Below, in pieces: positions 25,979 to 33,412 of a stretch of 64,000 nt of DNA; the first letter of the stretch is position 1; each line of letters opens with the position of its first letter. The DNA lies in the NCBI RefSeq assembly GCF_900111565.1, contig NZ_FOIK01000001.1:899309-963308 (forward strand), in the 5' to 3' direction. Origin of the DNA: Paenibacillus sp. NFR01. GTDB lineage: Bacteria > Bacillota > Bacilli > Paenibacillales > Paenibacillaceae. The notes under the pieces are model-generated. The model had not been told where the DNA came from, did no database searches, and saw only the letters and a list, made by a program, of their open reading frames with translations. The position numbers and the translations under genes were made by a program.

Positions 25979-26827
25979 ATGATCGAATTGGAACCGGCGT
26001 TTTATCCGGAGGCGCTGGAGTTGTTAAGGCAAAGCCCGATAAATACATTGTTTGCTGAATCAGTATTGTTGAAAAAGGTATCCGGCAAACTGTATGGCGA
26101 TCATCCGGCCAACCCGCGAACCTTTTATGTCGTCCATCCGTACGGGATGTCGCTGTTATTCGGCGAACCGGGGAGTCCGGCCTTTCAACAGGCATTTATC
26201 GAATACGTGACCGGTATGTCCGGGAAACGCACTTTTACGGAATGGCTGCAGGCCGACCCGGCCGAGGCGTGGGAAGCGTGGACGGATTCCGTGATGGAGA
26301 TATGCAATCGCGAAGTCAGCCGCGGCAGCGGAACGAAAGAAACGGGAGGGCAGCAGATTGAACGGAGTGTCCGAGTGAACTTTGCGTTCGACCGGGACCA
26401 ATATGCGACCGGGAAAAAGAACGTCGTCCCGCCGGCTGGAGAATTGGTGCGGACGGACGAAACGCTCTTCGAAGCCTTGCAGGGCGCGGTGGTTCCCCGC
26501 TATTTCTGGCGCGATGCCAAGCATTTTGCCAGCGAAGGCGCAGGCTTTACGCTGCTGCATGGCGGCGCACCCGCATCGACGGCGTTCTCGTCATGCCGGA
26601 TAGGAAGCAAGCTGGAGATCGGTATCGAGACCACAGCGGAATATCGCGGCACCGGATACGCGTATGCCGTGTGCTCAGCGCTGATCGATTACTGCCTGGC
26701 ACATGATCTGGAACCGGTATGGGCCTGCCGCAGGGATAATGAAGGTTCCTACCGGCTCGCAGTACGTTTGGGCTTTCGGCCGACCTACACTCTTCCGTAT
26801 TATCGCCTGCCCCTTGATTTGAAATAA
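25979..26827 (+). CDS. GNAT acetyltransferase (PF12746-like)
   Basis: 282 residues. The N-terminal half (FYPEALELLRQSPINTLFAESVL) is a family-specific domain. The C-terminal half carries the acetyl-CoA-binding pattern IGIETTAEYRGTGYAYAVCSALIDYCL, followed by WACRRDNEGSYRLAVRLGF. This matches the GNAT_acetyltran group of Bacillales; acceptors are unknown. Single gene, preceded by AGAGGAGG. About 75 nt upstream AGGTA-ATTTA-TACCT is a small inverted repeat of uncertain meaning. Confidence 0.85.
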   Translation: MIELEPAFYPEALELLRQSPINTLFAESVLLKKVSGKLYGDHPANPRTFYVVHPYGMSLLFGEPGSPAFQQAFIEYVTGMSGKRTFTEWLQADPAEAWEAWTDSVMEICNREVSRGSGTKETGGQQIERSVRVNFAFDRDQYATGKKNVVPPAGELVRTDETLFEALQGAVVPRYFWRDAKHFASEGAGFTLLHGGAPASTAFSSCRIGSKLEIGIETTAEYRGTGYAYAVCSALIDYCLAHDLEPVWACRRDNEGSYRLAVRLGFRPTYTLPYYRLPLDLK

Positions 26828-26831
26828 AGAG

Positions 26832-26862
26832 TTGACTTGGAGTGAACTCCAGAGGGTAAGCT
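26832..26862 (+). promoter_or_regulatory. MerR-type promoter with 19-bp spacer
   Basis: TTGACT (26832-26837) and TAAGCT (26857-26862) are 19 bp apart instead of 17. The spacer holds the dyad TGGAGT-GA-ACTCCA. This is the layout used by MerR-family activators (CueR, SoxR, AdhR type), which twist the promoter to make it active. The target is the aldo/keto reductase 49 nt downstream. No MerR gene is in the window. Confidence 0.8.
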
Positions 26863-26910
26863 GTCGAAGTGAAGACGAATACTAGAACAATCCTAGGAGA
26901 GTGAAGGAAA

Positions 26911-27894
26911 ATGGAATACGCAAAGCTTGGCCGTACCGGCCTGGAGGTCTCGCGGATTTGCCTCGGCTGCATGAGTTATGGGGTGCCTGAGCGCGGGATG
27001 GCGCCGTGGTCGCTGAATGAAGCCGACAGCCGTCCGTTCATCAAACGCGCACTGGAGCTCGGCATCAACTTTTTCGATACCGCGAATGTGTATTCGGATG
27101 GAACCAGCGAGGAATTCGTTGGCCGTGCTTTAAAAGAATTCACTACCCGGGATGAAGTGGTCATCGCCACCAAAGTCTTTTTCCGCATGTCGCCGGGACC
27201 GAACGGCGCGGGGCTCTCCCGGAAAGCAATTATGGCCGAAATCGACAACAGTTTACGGCGGCTCGGGACGGATTACGTGGACCTGTACCAGATTCACCGC
27301 TGGGACCCGACTACGCCGATCGAAGAGACGATGGAAGCGCTCCATGATGTCGTGAAAGCCGGAAAAGCACGGTATATCGGCGCTTCCTCGATGTACGCGT
27401 GGCAGTTTCTCAAAGCGCAGCATACCGCCGAGCGCAATGGTTGGACAAAATTCGTCTCGATGCAGAATTTCCTGAATCTTCTGTACCGCGAAGAAGAACG
27501 AGAGATGCTGCCGCTATGCCGCGAGGACGGTATCGGCGTCATTCCATGGAGTCCGCTCGCCCGCGGACGGCTTACCCGGGATTGGCAAGAACAAACCGAG
27601 CGTTCCGCTAAGGATGCAGTCGCCCAAGCCTTTTATGCCAAAATGGATGACGCCGACCGGGCCATCGTTGAACGCGTGGCGCAAATTGCCGCCGAACGAG
27701 GCGTGCCGCGTGCGCAGGTCGCCCTGGCTTGGGTGCTGCAAAAAGAAGGCGTAACCGCGCCGATCATCGGTGCAACCAAACCTCATCATCTGGAGGATGC
27801 GGTGAACAGTTTAGATGTGAAATTAACCGCAGAAGAAGTAGCCCGGCTGGAAGCCCCTTATGTACCTCATCCGGTCATGGGAAATTTAAGTTAA
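26911..27894 (+). CDS. Aldo/keto reductase (YajO-like)
   Basis: 327 residues, an NADPH-dependent (beta/alpha)8 barrel. The catalytic tetrad positions are visible: Asp and Tyr in FFDTANVYSDG, Lys in VIATKVF, His in LYQIHRWD. The cofactor-binding C-terminus has GVIPWSPLARGRL and PIIGATKPHHLEDAV. The sequence is closest to the YajO/AKR11-13 style of bacterial aldehyde reductases. The MerR-type promoter upstream suggests induction by an aldehyde or other electrophile, as for AdhR-controlled genes in Bacillus. Single gene. Confidence 0.92.
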   Translation: MEYAKLGRTGLEVSRICLGCMSYGVPERGMAPWSLNEADSRPFIKRALELGINFFDTANVYSDGTSEEFVGRALKEFTTRDEVVIATKVFFRMSPGPNGAGLSRKAIMAEIDNSLRRLGTDYVDLYQIHRWDPTTPIEETMEALHDVVKAGKARYIGASSMYAWQFLKAQHTAERNGWTKFVSMQNFLNLLYREEEREMLPLCREDGIGVIPWSPLARGRLTRDWQEQTERSAKDAVAQAFYAKMDDADRAIVERVAQIAAERGVPRAQVALAWVLQKEGVTAPIIGATKPHHLEDAVNSLDVKLTAEEVARLEAPYVPHPVMGNLS

Positions 27895-27920
27895 ACGGTC
27901 ATACATGAAATGTCTAGATC

Positions 27921-27976
27921 ATGCTAATCGAATGACTTGATTTTCAAGGTCGCCGGCTCGGAAACGGGGATACAAT
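27921..27976 (+). promoter_or_regulatory. Shared AraC-type element and -10 of the GH43 gene
   Basis: ATGCTAAT (27921-27928) and TGACTTGATTTTCAAGGT (27933-27950) recur with the same spacing at 30551-30580 before the solute-binding protein gene. A -10 (TACAAT, 27971-27976) follows 20 nt later without a good -35, as in activator-dependent promoters. The AraC regulator encoded between the two targets is the natural candidate to bind it. Confidence 0.75.
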
Positions 27977-28051
27977 GAAGGATGAATAGAGGGGGAGCTA
28001 TGCCTTGGCCCGATGTTTGCAGATTAAGCCCATAGAGACAGGAGTGTACTT

Positions 28052-29566
28052 ATGCAGTTTTCCAACCCCGTAATCCCGGGTTTTCATCCCGATCCCAGCA
28101 TCTGCCGTGCCGGCGATGATTATTATCTGGTGACGAGCACGTTCGAATATTTCCCCGGCGTTCCCGTATTCCACAGCAGGGATCTCGTTCACTGGCGGCA
28201 GATCGGGCATTGCCTGACGACGGTCGAGCAGCTCCCGCTGGCAAATGCAGGCGCATCAGGCGGCATATATGCGCCGACGATCCGGTACCATGAAGGCTGG
28301 TTTTACATGGCGACGACGAACGTCAGCGGCATGGGCAATTTCTATGTAAAAACGACAGACCCGGCCGAACCTTGGTCGGCACCGATTCCGGTAGCACAAG
28401 GCGGCATTGATCCGTCCCTGCTGTTCGACGATGACGGGCGGGTATATTTCCAGTCCGCAATGGCCGGTCCCGAAGGCAGCGGCATTTACCAGTGCGAAAT
28501 CGATATTGCAACCGGTGTCATGCTGACCGAAAGCCGTTTGGTTTGGAAGGGAAGCGGCGGCGCATATCCCGAAGCGCCGCATCTATACAAAATTAACGGC
28601 ATGTACTATTTGATGATTGCCGAAGGCGGCACCGAATACGGGCATATGGAGACGATGGCCCGCAGTGCCCATCCGTACGGTCCGTTCGAGGGATGCCCGC
28701 ATAATCCGATACTCTCCAACCGCAGCCTGGAGAGCAGCATTCATGCCACCGGCCATGCCGATCTGGTCCAGATTCCGGACGGCAGCTGGTGGGCCGTCTG
28801 CCTGGCCATCCGGCCGGTCGGCTATCCGATGGTGCATCATCTGGGGCGGGAGACTTACCTGGCGCCGGTAACGTGGACTGCCGACGGCTGGCCGGTTATC
28901 GGCCAGGACTCCCATATCCGGCCGGTGATGGACGGTCCGGCGTTGCCCGAAACCTGTTGGCCGGTCCCGCCGGTGCGCGATGATTTCGACGCGTCCTCGC
29001 TCGGCTACGAATGGACGTTCCTGCGCAATCCGGCGCCGGGAAGCTGGTCGCTGCAGGAGCGGCCCGGCCATCTTGTGCTGCGCGGCCATAAGGCTACGCT
29101 CTCCCAGGCGGACTCGCCGGCTTGGGTCGGCCGCCGGCTCAGCCATATGGACTGCAGCATCCGGACCGCGCTGGAGTTTGACCCGCGTACGGAAGGGGAA
29201 GAAGCGGGGATAACGCTGTTTATGAACGAGCGGCATCACTATGAAGCCGCGCTCCGGCTTGTGGATGGACGGCGGCTCGCCGTTTTCCGGCGCACCGTTG
29301 GCTCGCTGGCGGTGGAAGAAGTCCATGAATGCCCGCAAGGGCAGGTCATTCTGCATGTTCAGGCGGAGCCGAATCAATTTACCGTATCCCTTGAAACGGC
29401 ACAAGGAATGACGATCCATCTGGGCACCGCGGAGACCCGTTTCCTGAGCACCGAGATGGCCGGTGGGTTTACCGGGGTTTTCGTGGCCATGTACGCGACG
29501 TCCGAATTCGGCGGTACTTCGCCGGCGTCTTTCGACTGGTTCGATTACGAAGCAGCCGAGGCTTAA
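28052..29566 (+). CDS. GH43 beta-xylosidase / alpha-L-arabinofuranosidase
   Basis: 504 residues, no signal peptide, so cytosolic. The five-bladed propeller domain has the three GH43 acidic residues: base Asp14 in FHPDPS, pKa modulator Asp120 in GGIDPSL and acid Glu174 in AYPEAPH. The C-terminal 190 residues are a beta-sandwich (DUF1349-like) typical of XynB-type enzymes of subfamilies 11/12. It releases xylose or arabinose from short oligosaccharides by inversion. Its promoter shares a 30-bp element with that of the solute-binding protein, placing both in one regulon with the AraC regulator encoded between. A strong terminator follows. Confidence 0.92.
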   Translation: MQFSNPVIPGFHPDPSICRAGDDYYLVTSTFEYFPGVPVFHSRDLVHWRQIGHCLTTVEQLPLANAGASGGIYAPTIRYHEGWFYMATTNVSGMGNFYVKTTDPAEPWSAPIPVAQGGIDPSLLFDDDGRVYFQSAMAGPEGSGIYQCEIDIATGVMLTESRLVWKGSGGAYPEAPHLYKINGMYYLMIAEGGTEYGHMETMARSAHPYGPFEGCPHNPILSNRSLESSIHATGHADLVQIPDGSWWAVCLAIRPVGYPMVHHLGRETYLAPVTWTADGWPVIGQDSHIRPVMDGPALPETCWPVPPVRDDFDASSLGYEWTFLRNPAPGSWSLQERPGHLVLRGHKATLSQADSPAWVGRRLSHMDCSIRTALEFDPRTEGEEAGITLFMNERHHYEAALRLVDGRRLAVFRRTVGSLAVEEVHECPQGQVILHVQAEPNQFTVSLETAQGMTIHLGTAETRFLSTEMAGGFTGVFVAMYATSEFGGTSPASFDWFDYEAAEA

Positions 29567-29584
29567 TAAAAAGCATTCCAAATC

Positions 29585-29620
29585 AAAAGCAGCCGCCCGC
29601 AAGGGGCGGCTGCTTTTTTT
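29585..29620 (+). terminator. Bidirectional terminator between GH43 and AraC genes
   Basis: AAAAGCAGCCGCCC pairs with GGGCGGCTGCTTTT around a short loop, followed by more T. It lies between convergent genes. Confidence 0.92.
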
Positions 29621-29649
29621 CGGCTGGTTAAATGCGCCGATTCCGCTCC

Positions 29650-30510
29650 TTAGTGGGCGTCACGGTAAGATTTCGGGGACATGCCGTACGTTTTTTTGAA
29701 CAGGCGGGCAAGGTAATTGCTGTCGCTAAAGCCGCATTCGTAGGCGATTTCGGTTACGGAGCGGTTGGTCTGCTTCAGCAGCGTGCAAGCCCGTTCCAGC
29801 CGCAGCCGTTGCAAGTAGGCGATTGGAGTAGTCAAGTAATACGCCTGGAAGATCCGGTTCAAATGCCGCACCGAAATATCGGAATCCGCAGCGATTTCTT
29901 CCAGGGACACCTGCTCCAGGTAATGGTCCTCGATATAGGAGACCGCATTGGCAAGATGCAGCATGCTGCTGTCCACCTCGCTGTCCTGATGATCGTACTG
30001 CCGGGACAAATACACGACCAGCTCCATGAACCGGGATGCAAGCAGCGTCTGATAGCCGTGCAGTTTGGTTTCGTATTCTTCGATCATCCCTGCTACCAGC
30101 TGCGACACATACTCCAGGCTGGCGATGGAAATATTGACTTTGCTTTTATACGAATGAATGCTGCGGTAGAAAGGCTCCAGCACGAACAACGCCTGATACC
30201 CGTTCAGGGTGCGCAGATCCGGACCGGCGGAGTTCAGCATTTGCGGCCGATACATGATATTGCAGATTTTGAAGTCATGCGGCGCTTTATAGGCATGCGG
30301 AGTTCCGCCGCCCAAGACAAAGACGTTGCCTTTCTTGATAAAGGATTCCTCATTATTGACGACATGCGTGGCGTGTCCGTTCAGGACGATAACCAGCTCG
30401 GAAAAATCGACATGCTGATGCAGCTCCATATCTTCGTCGTGCCCGCCGTATTGAATAAAAAAGGGGAACTGCTCGTCGGTTGTAAACCAGTTTAAATACA
30501 CGTTGCTCAT
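29650..30510 (-). CDS. AraC family transcriptional regulator
   Basis: 286 residues. The N-terminal cupin-like sugar-sensing domain (residues 10-110) includes MELHQHVDFSELVIVLNG and FVLGGGTPHAY. Two helix-turn-helix motifs fill the last 100 residues: VSLEEIAADSDISVRHLNRIFQ and RSVTEIAYECGFSDSNYLARLFKKTYGMSP. It is transcribed away from the solute-binding protein gene and towards the GH43 gene. Both of these carry the same 30-bp promoter element, so it probably activates both in response to a pentose-type sugar. The proximal copy at 30551-30580 could also mediate autoregulation. Confidence 0.93.
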   Translation of the reverse strand: MSNVYLNWFTTDEQFPFFIQYGGHDEDMELHQHVDFSELVIVLNGHATHVVNNEESFIKKGNVFVLGGGTPHAYKAPHDFKICNIMYRPQMLNSAGPDLRTLNGYQALFVLEPFYRSIHSYKSKVNISIASLEYVSQLVAGMIEEYETKLHGYQTLLASRFMELVVYLSRQYDHQDSEVDSSMLHLANAVSYIEDHYLEQVSLEEIAADSDISVRHLNRIFQAYYLTTPIAYLQRLRLERACTLLKQTNRSVTEIAYECGFSDSNYLARLFKKTYGMSPKSYRDAH

Positions 30511-30550
30511 CTCATAGCCGCCTTCGCTTGTAGAAATGGATGTCTATATT

Positions 30551-30605
30551 ATGCTAATACTTTGACCTGAAAATCAAGGTGCAGCCTTCGGCAAGACGAT
30601 AAAAT
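30551..30605 (+). promoter_or_regulatory. Shared AraC-type element and -10 of the solute-binding protein gene
   Basis: ATGCTAAT (30551-30558) and TGACCTGAAAATCAAGGT (30563-30580) copy the element at 27921-27950 with identical spacing. TAAAAT (30600-30605) is the -10, 19 nt further on. The element lies between the divergent AraC and lipoprotein genes. Confidence 0.75.
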
Positions 30606-30712
30606 GAAAGCGCAATCGAATGTTGGCCGCAGGCAGCAGGAGAGAGGTCCTGCGCAAGAAAGATACAGCTTACACGAATTGCAAACGTATACAACAAAGG
30701 GGATTGATGGAC

Positions 30713-32449
30713 ATGAACAAAAAGCTCACCAAGTCAAGCGGCATCGCGCTGCTGGCCGGCTTAATGCTCGTCTCGGCCGGCTGCGGCAGCTCGAACAACA
30801 ATGCGGGCAATGCGGCGAGCCCGTCGGCAAGCAATGCAGCGAATAATACGGCTGAGAATACCGGCAACGATACCAGCCCGATCTCGTTTTCTTTCTTCGG
30901 CGCGGACGCCAGTCCGAACTGGAACAACATGCAGGACGATGTCGGCAAGGTCATCACCGAGAAAACAGGCGTGTCCCTTGAGGCGGAGTTTGATGTCGGC
31001 AGCGGAGGCGGCCAGGACAAGATCGCCCTTATGTCGGCGAGCGGGCAGTATCCGGAAATCATTTACGCCAAAGGCGAAATCGGCAAGCTGGTCGATGCGG
31101 GCGCTCTGCTCGACTTGACGGACCTGATCGACAAATATGCGCCGAACATCAAGAAGGTCATGGCCAATAACATGAACCGGATGAAATACAGCAAGGACAA
31201 CCAGGCGATCTATTCCATTCCTACAAACGTTGGCGTCGACCAGACTCCGTTCGATGTCACTAGCGGTTTCGAAGTCCAGCATCGCGTGCTGAAAGAGCTC
31301 GGGTATCCGAAGATCCGCACCGTAGCGGATTTTGAAAAAGTGCTGAAAGACTACGTGGCGCTTCATCCGGAAACGGACGGACAGCCGACGATTCCGCTCT
31401 CGCTGAACGCCGATTCCTGGAAGATCATGATCACCGTAACCAATCAGGCAGCGGCGACAACCGGCGCTGCGGGCGACGGCGAATACTACATCGATCCGAA
31501 AACCTACGAAGCGGTGCTTCACTATGAACGCCCTGAGGAAAAAGAATACTTCCGCTGGCTGAACCACATGTACAACACCGGTCTTTTGGACAAGGATTCG
31601 TTTGTACAGAAGGAAGACCAATACAAATCCAAAATCTCCAGCGGCCGCGTGCTTGCTTTGACCTCCGATGAATGGGAATATGCCGATGCCGAAAACGCCC
31701 TTAAGGCTGCCGGCAAAGACGAATACACATATGCGCACTTCCCTGTGACAATGAGCGAGCAATATAAGGATAATTCGCTGCAGCAGGTTGGCGTTGACGG
31801 ATATGGCATCAGTATCACGACGGCCTGCAAAGATCCGGTCCGCGCCATCAAGTTCATCGACTGGATGTCCTCCGAAGAGGGCCAAGTGCTGATGAACTGG
31901 GGCGTTGAAGGCAAAACGTACAATATGGAGAACGGCAAACGGGTAATGCCGGCAGATGTTCTGGACCGTAAAGTGAACGATAACGCCAACTTCGCGAAAG
32001 AAACAGGCATTGGTTTGTATTCGATCTTCGGCGCGCATTACGGCGACGGCGTGAAGGACTCGACCGACAACTATTACACGACGAACTTCCCGGAGCAAAT
32101 TATCGCAAGCTATTCGGATGCTGAAAAAGAATCGCTCGCTGCCTACAATGCGAAGACCTGGAAAGACCTGTTCCCGCAAGCGGATGAGTTCCCGGTTAAA
32201 GAGTGGGGCGCCATCTATAACATGCCGGTGCCTACGGACGGAGACTATCAAGTGATCTATCAGAAGACACAAGATATCGTCCGCAAAAAAATTCCGGAAG
32301 CCATCCTGGCCAAACCGGAAGAGTTCGACAAGGTATTTGATTCGTTCCTCGACGAGCTGAAAAAAGCCGGCTCCGAGAAAATGGAAGCCGAATATACAAA
32401 GCTGGTTAAAGCGAGAGTCTCGCTGTTCACCGGCAAAGACATTCAATAA
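30713..32449 (+). CDS. Extracellular sugar-binding lipoprotein (LplA/YtcQ-like)
   Basis: 578 residues from ATG 30713, with AAAGGGG 10 nt ahead (ATG 30707 is possible). A lipoprotein signal peptide ends in LVSAGC, with acylated Cys24. A low-complexity Asn/Ala/Ser linker follows, then a type 1 solute-binding fold (ISFSFFGADASPNWNNMQDDVGK onwards). Length and style match the large LplA/YtcQ sugar-binding proteins of Paenibacillus, which deliver oligosaccharides to two permeases. No permease genes are adjacent, so it must use permeases encoded elsewhere. The promoter shares an AraC-type element with the GH43 gene, which suggests a xylo- or arabino-oligosaccharide ligand. Confidence 0.9.
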   Translation: MNKKLTKSSGIALLAGLMLVSAGCGSSNNNAGNAASPSASNAANNTAENTGNDTSPISFSFFGADASPNWNNMQDDVGKVITEKTGVSLEAEFDVGSGGGQDKIALMSASGQYPEIIYAKGEIGKLVDAGALLDLTDLIDKYAPNIKKVMANNMNRMKYSKDNQAIYSIPTNVGVDQTPFDVTSGFEVQHRVLKELGYPKIRTVADFEKVLKDYVALHPETDGQPTIPLSLNADSWKIMITVTNQAAATTGAAGDGEYYIDPKTYEAVLHYERPEEKEYFRWLNHMYNTGLLDKDSFVQKEDQYKSKISSGRVLALTSDEWEYADAENALKAAGKDEYTYAHFPVTMSEQYKDNSLQQVGVDGYGISITTACKDPVRAIKFIDWMSSEEGQVLMNWGVEGKTYNMENGKRVMPADVLDRKVNDNANFAKETGIGLYSIFGAHYGDGVKDSTDNYYTTNFPEQIIASYSDAEKESLAAYNAKTWKDLFPQADEFPVKEWGAIYNMPVPTDGDYQVIYQKTQDIVRKKIPEAILAKPEEFDKVFDSFLDELKKAGSEKMEAEYTKLVKARVSLFTGKDIQ

Positions 32450-32520
32450 GAGATGACGGCAGTCCCGTCAGCCGGTTGCCGGTTGGCGGGCGCCGATTGA
32501 TCCCGCTGGGTTCCCGATGG

Positions 32521-32648
32521 ACGCTCCGCGAACAGACCGCTGTTTCATACCTTTGTGTTTTGTTTTTGTCCGCTCCCCTTAGCGGATAAACTGCAGGGCG
32601 CAAGGCGGCGATGGAAACAGCGGTCCGTTGGCGGAGCGTTTTTTTTGC
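32521..32648 (+). terminator. Long inverted repeat ending in a T run
   Basis: The arms 32521-32546 (ACGCTCCGC..GACCGCTGTTTC) and 32613-32639 (its near-perfect complement) could form a stem of about 26 bp with two mismatches, followed by T8. The intervening 65 nt hold a second hairpin, TCCGCT/AGCGGA (32569-32586). It probably terminates the lipoprotein transcript, but it is far longer than the other terminators here. It fills the 311-nt gap with the TetR promoter. Confidence 0.6.
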
Positions 32649-32676
32649 CAAAATCTTTTCGCCGAATCAATGGAAT

Positions 32677-32726
32677 TTGCCAACCCTGCGCCTGTCCGTT
32701 ATAATACTGAATAATCGTTCAGTATT
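32677..32726 (+). promoter_or_regulatory. Promoter and TetR operator
   Basis: TTGCCA (32677-32682), a 17-nt spacer and TATAAT (32700-32705) form a strong SigA promoter. AATACTGAA (32703-32711) and TTCAGTATT (32718-32726) are perfect 9-bp inverted arms overlapping the -10 and start site. Much of this sequence recurs inverted before the MFS gene. Confidence 0.85.
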
Positions 32727-32760
32727 CCAAGCCTACGAAAATCAGGAGGTGTGCCGTCAT

Positions 32761-33348
32761 TTGAACAAAAAGCAGCAGCAAACTGAGCAGACCAAAAAAA
32801 GAATCGCCGATGCGTCACGGCCTCTGTTCATTCATAAGGGATTCAACGCGACCTCGATCGACGATATCGTCAAAGCGACCGGTTGCAGCGCGGGCAACAT
32901 TTATTATCATTTTAAAAGCAAGGAAGGGCTGTTTCTGCATCTCATTGAGGAATGGGATCAGGAGTGGGAAGAGACCTGGCTGGCCAAGGAAGCCAGTTAT
33001 CATACAACCGCCGAGAAATTATACGGACTCGCGGAGCATCTGGCGATCCAGCAGCATAACCATCCACTGACCAAAGCGATCGACGAATTTCATAACAACA
33101 CCGTTAAAGACGCCGCGGTAGAGGAACGGATTAACGAAATGGTTGCCGGTTATATTCAATTCAACAAGCAGCTACTGCAAAGCGGAGTAGACCGGGGGGA
33201 ATTCCGGCAGACGGATGTAGCCGGGCTGGCGGTCATTCTGGACAGTCTGCTATACGGACTCAGCTTTCATACCCGGAAAATGGGGCCGGAAGAGGCGCTC
33301 GCTGCGCACCGCCTGGCCATCGACGTTTTTTTGCATGGAGTGGCTTAG
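32761..33348 (+). CDS. TetR/AcrR family transcriptional repressor
   Basis: 195 residues from a TTG start with AGGAGGTG 9 nt ahead. Residues 10-55 are the TetR helix-turn-helix (IADASRPLFIHKGFNATSIDDIVKATGCSAGNIYYHFKSKEGLF). The helical remainder binds ligand and dimerises. The palindrome at 32703-32726 overlaps its own promoter, and a related site lies before the MFS gene that follows 64 nt downstream. It therefore probably represses both, and is released by substrates of the pump. Confidence 0.92.
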   Translation: MNKKQQQTEQTKKRIADASRPLFIHKGFNATSIDDIVKATGCSAGNIYYHFKSKEGLFLHLIEEWDQEWEETWLAKEASYHTTAEKLYGLAEHLAIQQHNHPLTKAIDEFHNNTVKDAAVEERINEMVAGYIQFNKQLLQSGVDRGEFRQTDVAGLAVILDSLLYGLSFHTRKMGPEEALAAHRLAIDVFLHGVA

Positions 33349-33365
33349 CTGCTCCTGCACTTTTT

Positions 33366-33396
33366 TTGACCACATCTAGAACGATTATTCAGTATT
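33366..33396 (+). promoter_or_regulatory. MFS promoter region with TetR-type site
   Basis: TTGACC (33366-33371) is a -35. GAACGATTATTCAGTATT (33379-33396) is the exact inverse of 32703-32720, so it carries the same TetR half-site and centre. The second arm is imperfect, implying weaker binding. Confidence 0.65.
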
Positions 33397-33412
33397 CAAA
33401 ACGGAGGCAATC

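Noticed and set aside
28583..29602. 339-codon minus-strand frame opposite the GH43 gene
   Set aside because: No ribosome binding site or recognisable motif; it overlaps the terminator and the GH43 coding region.
30761..32446. 561-codon open frame on the minus strand opposite the lipoprotein gene
   Set aside because: It is an antisense shadow: the plus-strand protein has a lipobox, family similarity and a ribosome binding site, while the antisense product has none of these.
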